From contig NZ_NESD01000001.1 in NCBI RefSeq assembly GCF_003063545.1, positions 248,001-312,000 on the forward strand: DNA of 64,000 nucleotides, in the 5' to 3' direction. Position 1 is the first letter of the stretch. Each line of letters starts with the position of its first letter. Below the pieces are notes generated by a model. The model saw nothing but the letters and a program-made list of their open reading frames with translations. It had not been told where the DNA came from and ran no database searches. The translations under genes were made by a program, and so were the position numbers. Positions 55,722 through 64,000 of this stretch are shown here, one piece after another. Origin of the DNA: Limnohabitans sp. Jir61 (GTDB lineage Bacteria > Pseudomonadota > Gammaproteobacteria > Burkholderiales > Burkholderiaceae_C).

Positions 55722-57056
55722 ATGCATCCAAAAGCCCTTGTTGAAGCTTGTACCGAGCTTGTCCGCCTCACTTTGAAGTTTGACCACCCTGCTGATGCGG
55801 TGGTGTCTAAGTTTTTCCGTGACTACCGTAAAACCTATGCCTTCGGCCCGCGCGAGCGTGCGGCCTTGGCCGAAACCACCTACAACGTCTTGCGCAACAA
55901 GCTGCGCTACGACCACTTTGCGCCTTCGGGCTCTGGCCCCAAAGAGCGCCGCCTGGCCATCCTTGGCTTTGCCCAGCACTTGAAAGACCAAGCGCCTGCC
56001 AACAACGCGCCCAAGAGCGCCAAGCACGCCAACAACAGCCCGCTCGACTTTTTGTTCAGCGCGTTGAACAAGCAAGAAGTCGCTTGGCTCGAAGCCTGTG
56101 AAGCGGTGAACCCCACCGACCTGATGGAACGTCATCGCCACAATATGCCCGAGTGGTTGGTCGAGCCGCTCAAGGCCCAAGTGGGCGAGGGCTTTTGGCC
56201 CTTGGTCGAACGCCTCAACGGCGGTGCACCGTTGGACTTGCGCGTGAACACCTTCACCGACAAACGCGCCGATGTGCAGCATGAGTTGAAGCTCGCCGGC
56301 ATCAAGGCGGTGGACACACCGTTTTCGCCTTGGGGTTTGCGCATTGAAGGTAAGCCGGCTTTGTCGGGCCTCGACGCGTTTGCGCGTGGTGCGATTGAAG
56401 TGCAAGACGAAGGCTCGCAGTTGTTGGCCTTGCTGCTTGATGCCAAGCGCGGCGAGATGGTGGTGGACTTTTGCGCAGGCGCTGGCGGTAAAACGCTGGC
56501 CATTGGTGCGTCCATGCGCAGCACCGGCCGCTTGTATGCGTTTGACACATCGGGCCATCGCTTGGAGTCGCTCAAGCCCCGCTTGGCACGCAGCAAGTTG
56601 TCAAACGTTCACCCATCTGCCATTGCGCACGAGCGCGACGACCGCGTGAAGCGCCTGAGCGGCAAGATTGATCGCGTGTTGGTAGATGCCCCCTGTTCGG
56701 GCCTCGGCACTTTGCGCCGCAACCCTGACCTGAAATGGCGTCAGTCGCCCAAGGCCGTTGAAGAGTTGACAGTCAAGCAAACCTCCATCTTGGCCAGCGC
56801 TGCGCGTTTGGTGAAGTCGGGCGGCCGCTTGGTGTACGCCACTTGCAGCGTGTTGCCCGAAGAGAACGAGGCGATTGCCCAGGCCTTCAGTGCAGCCCAC
56901 CCTAACTTTGTGCCGTTGTCAGCAGCCGACACCCTGACAGAGCTGAAAGTAGCCAATGCAGGCAGTTTGTGTACTACAGACGGTTTGTATTTGCGTCTTT
57001 GGCCCCACATACATGCAACAGACGGCTTTTTTGCTGCTGTTTGGGTAGCCAAATAA
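55722..57056 (+). CDS. RsmB/NOP-family RNA m5C methyltransferase
   Basis: A 444-residue methyltransferase of the RsmB/NOP2/Sun group, which make 5-methylcytosine in RNA. Motifs: SAM loop DFCAGAGGKTLAI, VDAPCSGLGTLRRNPDLKWR with a catalytic Cys, and ATCSVLPEENE with the second Cys. The N-terminal 150 residues are helical, with partial likeness to the NusB-like domain of RsmB. The true RNA target (16S C967 by RsmB) is not certain. It lies 51 bases before the desaturase gene. Confidence 0.88.
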   Translation: MHPKALVEACTELVRLTLKFDHPADAVVSKFFRDYRKTYAFGPRERAALAETTYNVLRNKLRYDHFAPSGSGPKERRLAILGFAQHLKDQAPANNAPKSAKHANNSPLDFLFSALNKQEVAWLEACEAVNPTDLMERHRHNMPEWLVEPLKAQVGEGFWPLVERLNGGAPLDLRVNTFTDKRADVQHELKLAGIKAVDTPFSPWGLRIEGKPALSGLDAFARGAIEVQDEGSQLLALLLDAKRGEMVVDFCAGAGGKTLAIGASMRSTGRLYAFDTSGHRLESLKPRLARSKLSNVHPSAIAHERDDRVKRLSGKIDRVLVDAPCSGLGTLRRNPDLKWRQSPKAVEELTVKQTSILASAARLVKSGGRLVYATCSVLPEENEAIAQAFSAAHPNFVPLSAADTLTELKVANAGSLCTTDGLYLRLWPHIHATDGFFAAVWVAK

Positions 57057-57107
57057 GGCCCAAAACTTTAAAATTGACAGTTAATTTCCACGAGTTGAAA
57101 GACATAC

Positions 57108-58319
57108 ATGTTGTTACCCAATTGGGCTTGGCTTGACGCCACGTTGAACTGGCTGAGCTACGGCTTGCTGCATTTTTCTGGCTGGCAAGTCTTCATCGTC
57201 ACGATGGTGCTCACACACATCACCATCGCCAGCGTGACCATCTATTTGCACCGCCACTCGGCGCACCGTTCGCTTGACTTGCATCCGATTGCGTCGCACT
57301 TTTTCCGTTTCTGGTTGTGGCTCACCACGGCCCAAGTGACCAAAGAGTGGACCTCGATTCACCGCAAGCACCACGCAAAGTGCGAGCAAGCGGAAGACCC
57401 ACACAGCCCTCATGTGCACGGCATCAAAACCGTGTTGTTCACAGGCGCTGAGCTGTACCGCAAAGAAGCTGAGAACCTCGAAACCCTCGAGCGTTTTGGC
57501 CACGGCACACCCAACGACTGGATTGAGCGCAACCTGTACACCCCTCACTCGGTTTGGGGCGTGGCCTTGATGCTCATCATCAACTTGGCCCTGTTCGGCG
57601 CCTTGGGCCTGACCGTGTGGGCCGTGCAGATGATGTGGATTCCCGTCACAGCGGCTGGCATCATCAATGGCGCAGCGCACTACTGGGGCTACCGCAACTT
57701 TGAGGCGCCAGACGCCAGCACCAATATTTCGCCTTGGGGCATCATCATTGGCGGCGAAGAGTTGCACAACAACCACCATACCTACCCCACATCGGCCAAG
57801 TTGTCGGTCAAGCCCTATGAGTTCGACTTGGGCTGGTTGTACATCCGTATTTTGGAAACTGTGGGTTTGGCCACGGTCAAAAAGACGCCTCCAAAGCTCG
57901 CCTTTGGCGACATCAAGCCAGTGGCCGACGAAAAGACCTTGGAAGCCGTCATTGCCAACCGATACGAAGTGATGGCCAATTACGCCACCCAACTGCGTTT
58001 GGCCATGAAACAAGAGCTCGACAAGATGAGCACCTTGCCTGCTGACTCTGTGCTGGCTGCTGCCAAGCGCTGGATGCACCGTGATGCCGAGAAAGTACCA
58101 GCTTCGGTGGCGGCTCAATTGGCCCAAGCCCGCGCTGCCTTGCCTGATGTCGACACCATGGTCAAGATGCGTGAAGAGCTGCGCCAGTTGTGGCTCAACA
58201 CCAACCACAACCGTGCGCAATTGGCGCTTGACCTGCAAGCTTGGTGCAAACGCGCCGAAACCAGCGGCATTGCTGCATTGCAAGAGTTCTCGATGCACTT
58301 GCGTGCTGCACGCGTGTAA
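57108..58319 (+). CDS. Membrane fatty acid desaturase
   Basis: A 403-residue diiron desaturase of the acyl-CoA/acyl-lipid delta-9 type. The three His boxes are HRHSAH (48-53), HRKHH (85-89) and HNNHH (220-224); four helices lie at about 23-45, 63-80, 150-175 and 178-195. The C-terminal 120 residues (about 280-403) are helical and charged, beyond the catalytic core, as in many bacterial homologues. It makes unsaturated fatty acids in the membrane. A terminator shared with rpmG follows. Confidence 0.9.
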   Translation: MLLPNWAWLDATLNWLSYGLLHFSGWQVFIVTMVLTHITIASVTIYLHRHSAHRSLDLHPIASHFFRFWLWLTTAQVTKEWTSIHRKHHAKCEQAEDPHSPHVHGIKTVLFTGAELYRKEAENLETLERFGHGTPNDWIERNLYTPHSVWGVALMLIINLALFGALGLTVWAVQMMWIPVTAAGIINGAAHYWGYRNFEAPDASTNISPWGIIIGGEELHNNHHTYPTSAKLSVKPYEFDLGWLYIRILETVGLATVKKTPPKLAFGDIKPVADEKTLEAVIANRYEVMANYATQLRLAMKQELDKMSTLPADSVLAAAKRWMHRDAEKVPASVAAQLAQARAALPDVDTMVKMREELRQLWLNTNHNRAQLALDLQAWCKRAETSGIAALQEFSMHLRAARV

Positions 58320-58337
58320 ACACAACGCACAGACAAT

Positions 58338-58363
58338 AAAAAACCCGCCTAGGCGGGTTTTTT
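58338..58363. terminator. Bidirectional terminator between the desaturase and rpmG
   Basis: AAAAAACCCGCC and GGCGGGTTTTTT form a symmetrical 12-pair stem with a two-base TA centre. The A- and T-runs let it stop both the desaturase and the convergent rpmB-rpmG transcript. Confidence 0.92.
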
Positions 58364-58379
58364 ATTGGGCCAATCTGAA

Positions 58380-58550
58380 TTACTTCAGTTTGGTTTCCTT
58401 GTATTCAACGTGCTTGCGAGCTTTGGGATCAAATTTCATGATCAACATTTTCTCGGGCATTGTTTTCTTGTTTTTGCTGGTCGTGTAGAAGTGACCTGTG
58501 CCGGCTGTCGATTCCAGCTTGATTTTTTCGCGTCCGCCTTTGGATGCCAT
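58380..58550 (-). CDS. rpmG: 50S ribosomal protein L33
   Basis: A 56-residue protein read on the minus strand: [15 protein letters not shown] at the start, then [15 protein letters not shown] and [18 protein letters not shown], the L33 pattern. The zinc-type cysteines are absent (Cys-free L33). It follows rpmB by 25 bases, the conserved rpmB-rpmG pair. It is too short for normal ORF cut-offs. Confidence 0.95.
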   Translation of the reverse strand: MASKGGREKIKLESTAGTGHFYTTSKNKKTMPEKMLIMKFDPKARKHVEYKETKLK

Positions 58551-58575
58551 GATCGTGTCCTTTCAGTAACTGGAA

Positions 58576-58809
58576 TTAAGCTTGACCGCGTGAACGCAAG
58601 TCAGCCAACACGGCGTCAATGCCGTTTTTGTCGATCAAACGCAGAGCTGCGCTAGAAACGCGCAAGCGAACCCAACGGTTTTCAGTCTCTACCCAGAAAC
58701 GGCGGTATTGCAGGTTAGGCAAAAAACGGCGTTTTGTCTTGTTGTTTGCGTGGGAAACGTTGTTCCCAGACATTGGGCCTTTGCCCGTTACTTCACATAC
58801 GCGTGCCAT
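58576..58809 (-). CDS. rpmB: 50S ribosomal protein L28
   Basis: A 77-residue L28: [20 protein letters not shown], then [17 protein letters not shown]. The open frame runs about 31 codons further upstream but the L28 sequence begins at the ATG at 58809. First gene of the rpmB-rpmG pair. Confidence 0.96.
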   Translation of the reverse strand: MARVCEVTGKGPMSGNNVSHANNKTKRRFLPNLQYRRFWVETENRWVRLRVSSAALRLIDKNGIDAVLADLRSRGQA

Positions 58810-58923
58810 GTGGACACTCCATATCAACGGCGGTCGTTCCCACGAGCGCCTCACCTCGCCAAAAAGGGTGGCGGTAACCCATCTCTTCGCTGAATTCAGC
58901 AAAGCCTGAGATTGTAGCGCGTT

Positions 58924-59934
<1,011 letters not shown>

Positions 59935-59984
59935 TTACCCCTGACGGTGCATGGTTGCCGCTCGGGTAAGCTCTGCCTCTAGAC

Positions 59985-62336
59985 ATGACTTACTCGCTCA
60001 ATACATTAAAGAACGACCCTCGCGCCTCTGCTGCCGAGGGGGACAACAAGCCCACAGGTTTTCGCCGCTTTGCGCAAGAGATTGCGCTGACGGCAGGCTT
60101 TGTGTTCATGACCTTTTGGTTGCTGGCACTGCTGACCCACTCGCCGCTGGACCCTGCATGGACCACCTCGGGTGCGAGTGGCACGGTGCGCAACTTTGGC
60201 GGCCGTTTGGGCGCTTTGTTTGGCGATTTGAGCTTTTTCTTACTTGGCTATTCGGTTTGGTGGTGCTATGCCGCAGGCTTGGTGGCATGGTTGTCAGCCT
60301 TGGCCAACCGCTTGCGCGACGAAGACGAGCCGGCTCCAGAGCACACAGGCTGGCGCTACACGCGCTTTGCGTTTTGGGCAGGTTTGGCGTTGTTGTTGAT
60401 TTCCAGTGCGGGCCTAGAGTGGACGCGCATGTACCGCTTTGAAGACCGATTGCCCGGCCACAGCAGTGGTGGCGTTTTGGGCTACCTGGTTGGGCCATCA
60501 AGCCTGAACTGGCTGGGCTTCAATGGTTCGGGCTTGATTTTCATTGTGTTTGGCGTGGTCGGTGCTTCGTGGGTGTTCCGTTTTTCATGGGGGCAAACCG
60601 CTGAGAACATTGGCGCTTTGCTAGATGGCTTGTACGAAAAATGGCGTGAACGCCGTGAGCGCGAAGAAGATGTGGCCTACGGTTTGGTGGCTGCGCGCGA
60701 GCGCGAAGAAGTTGTCTTTGAAGAGCGTGTGGAAATCAAAGAGCATCCGCCCATCACTGTGCATATTGAGCCTGAGATCATCGAAGTGCCCAAGAGCGCA
60801 CGCGTGGCCAAAGAGCGCCAAAAAACGCTGTTCACCGATGCCGCGACTGACTCGCGTTTGCCGCAAGTCGACTTGTTGGATGACCCGCTGATTCGCCAAG
60901 ACACTGTGGCCCCCGAAACGCTGGAAATGACCAGTCGCATGATTGAGAAAAAACTCAAAGACTTCGGCGTGGAAGTTCGTGTGGTGGCCGCATCCCCCGG
61001 CCCTGTGATTACCCGCTACGAGATTGAGCCCGCCACAGGCGTGAAGGGCTCGCAAGTGTTGAACCTTGCCAAAGATTTGGCGCGCTCACTCTCGCTGGTG
61101 TCCATTCGCGTGGTGGAGACCATCCCAGGCAAAAACTACATGGCGTTGGAATTGCCCAATGCCAAGCGACAGTCCATCCGCTTGAGCGAAATTTTGGGCT
61201 CTGACGTGTACAACGAATCCAAGTCCATGCTCACCATGGGCTTGGGTAAAGACATTGTGGGCAATCCCATCGTCGCCGACTTGGCCAAGATGCCCCACGT
61301 GTTGGTGGCGGGTACGACCGGCTCAGGTAAATCGGTGGGTATCAACGCGATGATTTTGTCCTTGCTCTACAAGGCCGAAGCCCGCGATGTGCGCTTGCTC
61401 ATGATTGACCCCAAGATGTTGGAGATGTCGGTCTACGAAGGCATTCCACACTTGCTGGCTCCCGTGGTGACCGACATGCGCCAAGCCGCACACGGCTTGA
61501 ACTGGTGTGTGGGAGAAATGGAAAAACGCTACAAGCTCATGAGTAAGCTGGGCGTTCGTAACCTCGCGGGCTACAACGCCAAGATTGACGAAGCTGCTGC
61601 GCGTGAAGAGTTCATCTACAACCCGTTCAGCTTGACACCCGAACAGCCTGAGCCGCTGCAACGCCTTCCACACATCGTGGTGGTCATTGACGAATTGGCC
61701 GACTTGATGATGGTGGTGGGTAAGAAGATTGAAGAGCTGATTGCACGCCTCGCCCAAAAGGCGCGTGCTGCCGGTATCCATTTGATTTTGGCCACACAGC
61801 GTCCCAGCGTGGACGTGATTACTGGTCTGATCAAAGCCAACATTCCCACACGTATTGCGTTCTCTGTGGGCTCCAAAATTGACAGCCGCACCATCCTTGA
61901 TCAAATGGGCGCAGAGGCGTTGTTGGGTATGGGTGACATGCTTTACATGGCCAGTGGCACAGGCTTCCCCGTGCGTGTGCACGGCGCGTTTGTGAGCGAT
62001 GAGGAAGTTCACCGCGTGGTGAATTACTTGAAGAGCCAAGGCGAACCCGACTACATCGAGGGTGTGCTCGAAGGCGGCACGGTCGATGGCGATGGCAACC
62101 CATCAGGCCCCGATTTGTTTGGCGAAGTGTCGGCCGAAAAAGACCCGATGTATGACCAAGCGGTTGAGGTGGTGTTGAAGAACCGCAAGGCCAGTATTTC
62201 ACTGGTGCAACGCCATTTAAAGATTGGCTACAACCGCGCCGCACGTTTGGTGGAAGACATGGAGAAGGCCGGTATGGTCAGCGCCATGAGCAGCAATGGC
62301 CAGCGTGAAATTTTGGTGCCCAAACGTGATGAATAA
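59985..62336 (+). CDS. ftsK: DNA translocase FtsK
   Basis: FtsK coordinates cell division with chromosome dimer resolution at dif. The 783-residue protein has four or so N-terminal helices (about 30-210), a short linker (about 210-300), the alpha/beta motor with Walker [15 protein letters not shown] (about residues 442-455) and Walker [12 protein letters not shown], and the C-terminal gamma winged-helix domain (about 720-783) that reads KOPS. It is a short-linker type. Its stop overlaps the lolA start by 8 bases. Confidence 0.95.
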   Translation: MTYSLNTLKNDPRASAAEGDNKPTGFRRFAQEIALTAGFVFMTFWLLALLTHSPLDPAWTTSGASGTVRNFGGRLGALFGDLSFFLLGYSVWWCYAAGLVAWLSALANRLRDEDEPAPEHTGWRYTRFAFWAGLALLLISSAGLEWTRMYRFEDRLPGHSSGGVLGYLVGPSSLNWLGFNGSGLIFIVFGVVGASWVFRFSWGQTAENIGALLDGLYEKWRERREREEDVAYGLVAAREREEVVFEERVEIKEHPPITVHIEPEIIEVPKSARVAKERQKTLFTDAATDSRLPQVDLLDDPLIRQDTVAPETLEMTSRMIEKKLKDFGVEVRVVAASPGPVITRYEIEPATGVKGSQVLNLAKDLARSLSLVSIRVVETIPGKNYMALELPNAKRQSIRLSEILGSDVYNESKSMLTMGLGKDIVGNPIVADLAKMPHVLVAGTTGSGKSVGINAMILSLLYKAEARDVRLLMIDPKMLEMSVYEGIPHLLAPVVTDMRQAAHGLNWCVGEMEKRYKLMSKLGVRNLAGYNAKIDEAAAREEFIYNPFSLTPEQPEPLQRLPHIVVVIDELADLMMVVGKKIEELIARLAQKARAAGIHLILATQRPSVDVITGLIKANIPTRIAFSVGSKIDSRTILDQMGAEALLGMGDMLYMASGTGFPVRVHGAFVSDEEVHRVVNYLKSQGEPDYIEGVLEGGTVDGDGNPSGPDLFGEVSAEKDPMYDQAVEVVLKNRKASISLVQRHLKIGYNRAARLVEDMEKAGMVSAMSSNGQREILVPKRDE

Positions 62337-63009
62337 ACGCATCGTCATTTCTGCTTGGCGTCATGCGGGTGTGGCGATGGCAGCGTTTGCCCTCAGCACC
62401 AGCGTTGTGTGCGCTAGCAGTTTGGACGCGCTAGAAACGTTTTTGAAATCGACCAAAAGTGGCCGCGCTGATTTCACGCAAGTGGTGACACCGCCTGTCA
62501 AAGCAGGTCAGACAATGGTGCGCAACAAAACGTCGATTGGCCAGTTTTCATTCATGCGTCCCACGCGTTTTCGTTTCGATTACGTCAAACCTTTTGCGCA
62601 AGTCATCGTTGCAGATGGTCAAACCTTGTGGTTGTATGACGCCGACCTAGAGCAGGTGACGGCTCGCAAACAAGCGCAAGCCTTAGGCAGCACACCGGCT
62701 GCTTTGGTGGCGACAGCTGTGGATGTGAGTGCGCTGCAAAAAGAGTTCGCTTTAGAAGCTCAAGCCGATAGTGATGGTTTGCAATGGGTTCAAGCCACGC
62801 CAAAGAATCGAGAGAGCACCATTCAATCGGTGCGCATGGGTTTGCGTTCCGATGGCGCTCAGGTGAGCCTCAGCAAGCTTGAGATTTTTGATGCAATGGG
62901 TCAACGCTCAGTTTTGAGCTTTGAACGCTTTGAGGTGAATCCAGTCAACCTCGGTTTAACGCAGTTCAACTTTGCGGTGCCCAAAGGCGTGAGCGTCATT
63001 CGCCCTTGA
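62329..63009 (+). CDS. lolA: Outer-membrane lipoprotein carrier protein LolA
   Basis: LolA carries lipoproteins across the periplasm from LolCDE to LolB. Signal peptide at about residues 1-28, then [38 protein letters not shown] and the final [13 protein letters not shown] chose the ATG at 62329 (226 residues) because the 8-base overlap with ftsK is natural; the frame is open 11 codons upstream. lolD and the lolC/E-type permease lie about 31 kb away. Confidence 0.94.
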   Translation: MNKRIVISAWRHAGVAMAAFALSTSVVCASSLDALETFLKSTKSGRADFTQVVTPPVKAGQTMVRNKTSIGQFSFMRPTRFRFDYVKPFAQVIVADGQTLWLYDADLEQVTARKQAQALGSTPAALVATAVDVSALQKEFALEAQADSDGLQWVQATPKNRESTIQSVRMGLRSDGAQVSLSKLEIFDAMGQRSVLSFERFEVNPVNLGLTQFNFAVPKGVSVIRP

Positions 63010-63017
63010 GTGCGCGC

Positions 63018-63545
63018 ATGACACAGGCCACGCCCGTGTTGCAAGGTTTGCCGCCATTGCTGGATGCCCATACCCGCTTGGTGGTGCTGGGCAGTTTTCC
63101 AGGTGTGGCTTCGCTGCGTTCGCAGCAGTACTACGGCCATCCGCAAAACCAGTTTTGGAAAATCATGGCCACGCTGCTCTCACCCAATGCCGCCGAGGTG
63201 TTGGCCATGCCTTATGTCGAAAGAGCGCAATGGTTGCTCAGTCAAGGCGTGGGCTTGTGGGATGTGTATGCCCAGTGCGAACGCGTGGGCAGCTTAGACG
63301 CCCATATTCAAAACGCGCAGCCCAATGATTTGCTAGGTCTGCGCGAACGTTGCCCTCGCTTAGTCGCAATAGCGCATAACGGCGGTGAAAGCTTCAAGCA
63401 CGCCAAATTCACCCGCACTTTGAGCCTGCCTGTGCATCGACTGCCGTCAACCAGTCCTGCACATGCCAGTTGGACGTTTGAACGTAAATGCGAGGCTTGG
63501 CGTGAGGTACTCGAGGCTGAGGGTTTGTTGGGCTCATTCGCCTGA
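63018..63545 (+). CDS. UDG-superfamily DNA-deoxyinosine glycosylase-like protein
   Basis: A 175-residue protein of the uracil-DNA-glycosylase fold, resembling the hypoxanthine/deoxyinosine glycosylase branch. Family blocks are [26 protein letters not shown] and the C-terminal [10 protein letters not shown]. Members remove deaminated bases from DNA. ATG at 63018 is chosen over a TTG four codons upstream that overlaps lolA's end. Confidence 0.85.
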   Translation: MTQATPVLQGLPPLLDAHTRLVVLGSFPGVASLRSQQYYGHPQNQFWKIMATLLSPNAAEVLAMPYVERAQWLLSQGVGLWDVYAQCERVGSLDAHIQNAQPNDLLGLRERCPRLVAIAHNGGESFKHAKFTRTLSLPVHRLPSTSPAHASWTFERKCEAWREVLEAEGLLGSFA

Positions 63546-63612
63546 TGTCACAAGGCTAAAGCCAAGCCCTTCGCTACACTCAGAGCATCTAAGCATCAAA
63601 GCCTTTCAAAGC

Positions 63613-64000
63613 GTGTCTTCAACCCACATTCCCCTCGCTGAACGCCTGCGCCCGCGCACGTTGGGTGAAGTCATTGGCCAGCAACACCTGCTGGGCGAGG
63701 GCATGGCACTGCGCGTGGCATTTGAATCGGGCCAGCCGCACAGTTGCATTCTGTGGGGGCCGCCTGGTGTGGGCAAAACTACCATCGCCCGTTTGATGGC
63801 TGATGCGTTTGATGCACAGTTCTTGTCCATCAGCGCCGTGCTGGGGGGTGTGAAAGAAATTCGTGAGTCGGTTGAGCAGGCGATTGCTGCTCGCGATTCG
63901 CTCGATCCCAAGCGCACCATCATGTTTGTGGACGAGGTGCACCGCTTCAACAAAAGCCAGCAAGACGCGTTCTTGCCGCATGTGGAGTCGGGCTTGTTCA
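63613..64000 (+). CDS. rarA: Replication-associated recombination protein RarA (5' part)
   Basis: An AAA+ ATPase of the RarA/MgsA (WRNIP1) family, acting at stalled replication forks. The visible 129 residues contain the N-terminal [22 protein letters not shown], Walker [17 protein letters not shown] and Walker [23 protein letters not shown]. The gene continues past the window edge. The start is a GTG at 63613; no other start is evident. Confidence 0.93.
   Translation, partial: MSSTHIPLAERLRPRTLGEVIGQQHLLGEGMALRVAFESGQPHSCILWGPPGVGKTTIARLMADAFDAQFLSISAVLGGVKEIRESVEQAIAARDSLDPKRTIMFVDEVHRFNKSQQDAFLPHVESGLF

Noticed and set aside
57114..58325. 403-codon minus-strand frame nearly matching the whole desaturase gene
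   Set aside because: The plus strand encodes three His boxes of a desaturase; the minus frame has no recognisable domain and arises from strong third-position bias.

Overview
The window looks like chromosomal DNA of a betaproteobacterium, order Burkholderiales and probably family Comamonadaceae (a Limnohabitans/Rhodoferax-like relative is my guess; that level is inference). The reasons are the gene style and order: a complete System I cytochrome c maturation operon, a recJ gene preceded by the RpfE-like protein typical of betaproteobacteria, a ribF-ileS-lspA order, ftsK-lolA-rarA next to trxB, and tripartite tricarboxylate transporter genes. Coding density is very high, many starts and stops overlap (ATGA, GTGA or TGATG), and no gene-free stretch reaches 300 bases. 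I saw no insertion sequence, prophage, CRISPR array, rRNA or replication origin.

Layout. 0-6.2 kb: a respiratory formate dehydrogenase cluster (alpha, beta, a small lipoprotein, gamma cytochrome b, a small Ala/Lys-rich exported protein, then fdhD). 6.2-10 kb: a large FtsX-type permease, an AlkD-like DNA glycosylase and a truncated hemoglobin. 10-16.5 kb: smr-radC on the minus strand, then slpA-like FKBP, ispH, serS, a lipoprotein, tRNA-Ser(CGA), a ClC-family transporter with fluoride-type motifs and a small exported protein. 16.5-24.7 kb: a FemAB-like acyltransferase directly followed by ccmABCDEFGHI. 24.7-31.7 kb (minus): lolC/E-type permease, lolD, tatD-like, PHP phosphatase, yciO, M50 protease, trpS and an orphan LuxR-type response regulator. 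31.7-35.2 kb: RpfE-like protein, recJ, spermidine-synthase-like protein. 35.3-37.4 kb: tctB-tctA without tctC. 37.4-43.2 kb: DUF3422 protein, two different gamma-glutamyltransferases in tandem, an exported EndoU-type nuclease and a small acidic protein that may be its immunity factor. 43.2-48.8 kb: a Kef-type antiporter, two EamA exporters around an SDR whose catalytic Tyr/Lys are replaced, and a quinone oxidoreductase. 48.8-54.0 kb (minus): ribF, ileS, lspA and a 2OG-Fe(II) dioxygenase. 54.1-58.3 kb: HNH endonuclease, purN, DUF1653, RsmB-like methyltransferase, fatty acid desaturase. 58.4-64.0 kb: rpmB-rpmG, trxB, ftsK, lolA, a UDG-superfamily glycosylase and the 5' part of rarA.

How the parts fit. 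Most genes are housekeeping: translation (serS, trpS, ileS, rpmB, rpmG, rRNA methylation, tRNA-Ser), repair and replication (radC, recJ, ftsK, rarA, alkD-like, UDG), lipoprotein traffic (lspA matures, lolCD releases, lolA carries) and energy metabolism (formate oxidation in the periplasm feeding quinone through a cytochrome b; cytochrome c maturation). The accessory parts that most deserve a second look are the EndoU nuclease/immunity-like pair fused onto the gamma-glutamyltransferase cluster, the two unrecognised small exported proteins inside the formate dehydrogenase cluster, and the SDR with a degenerate active site.
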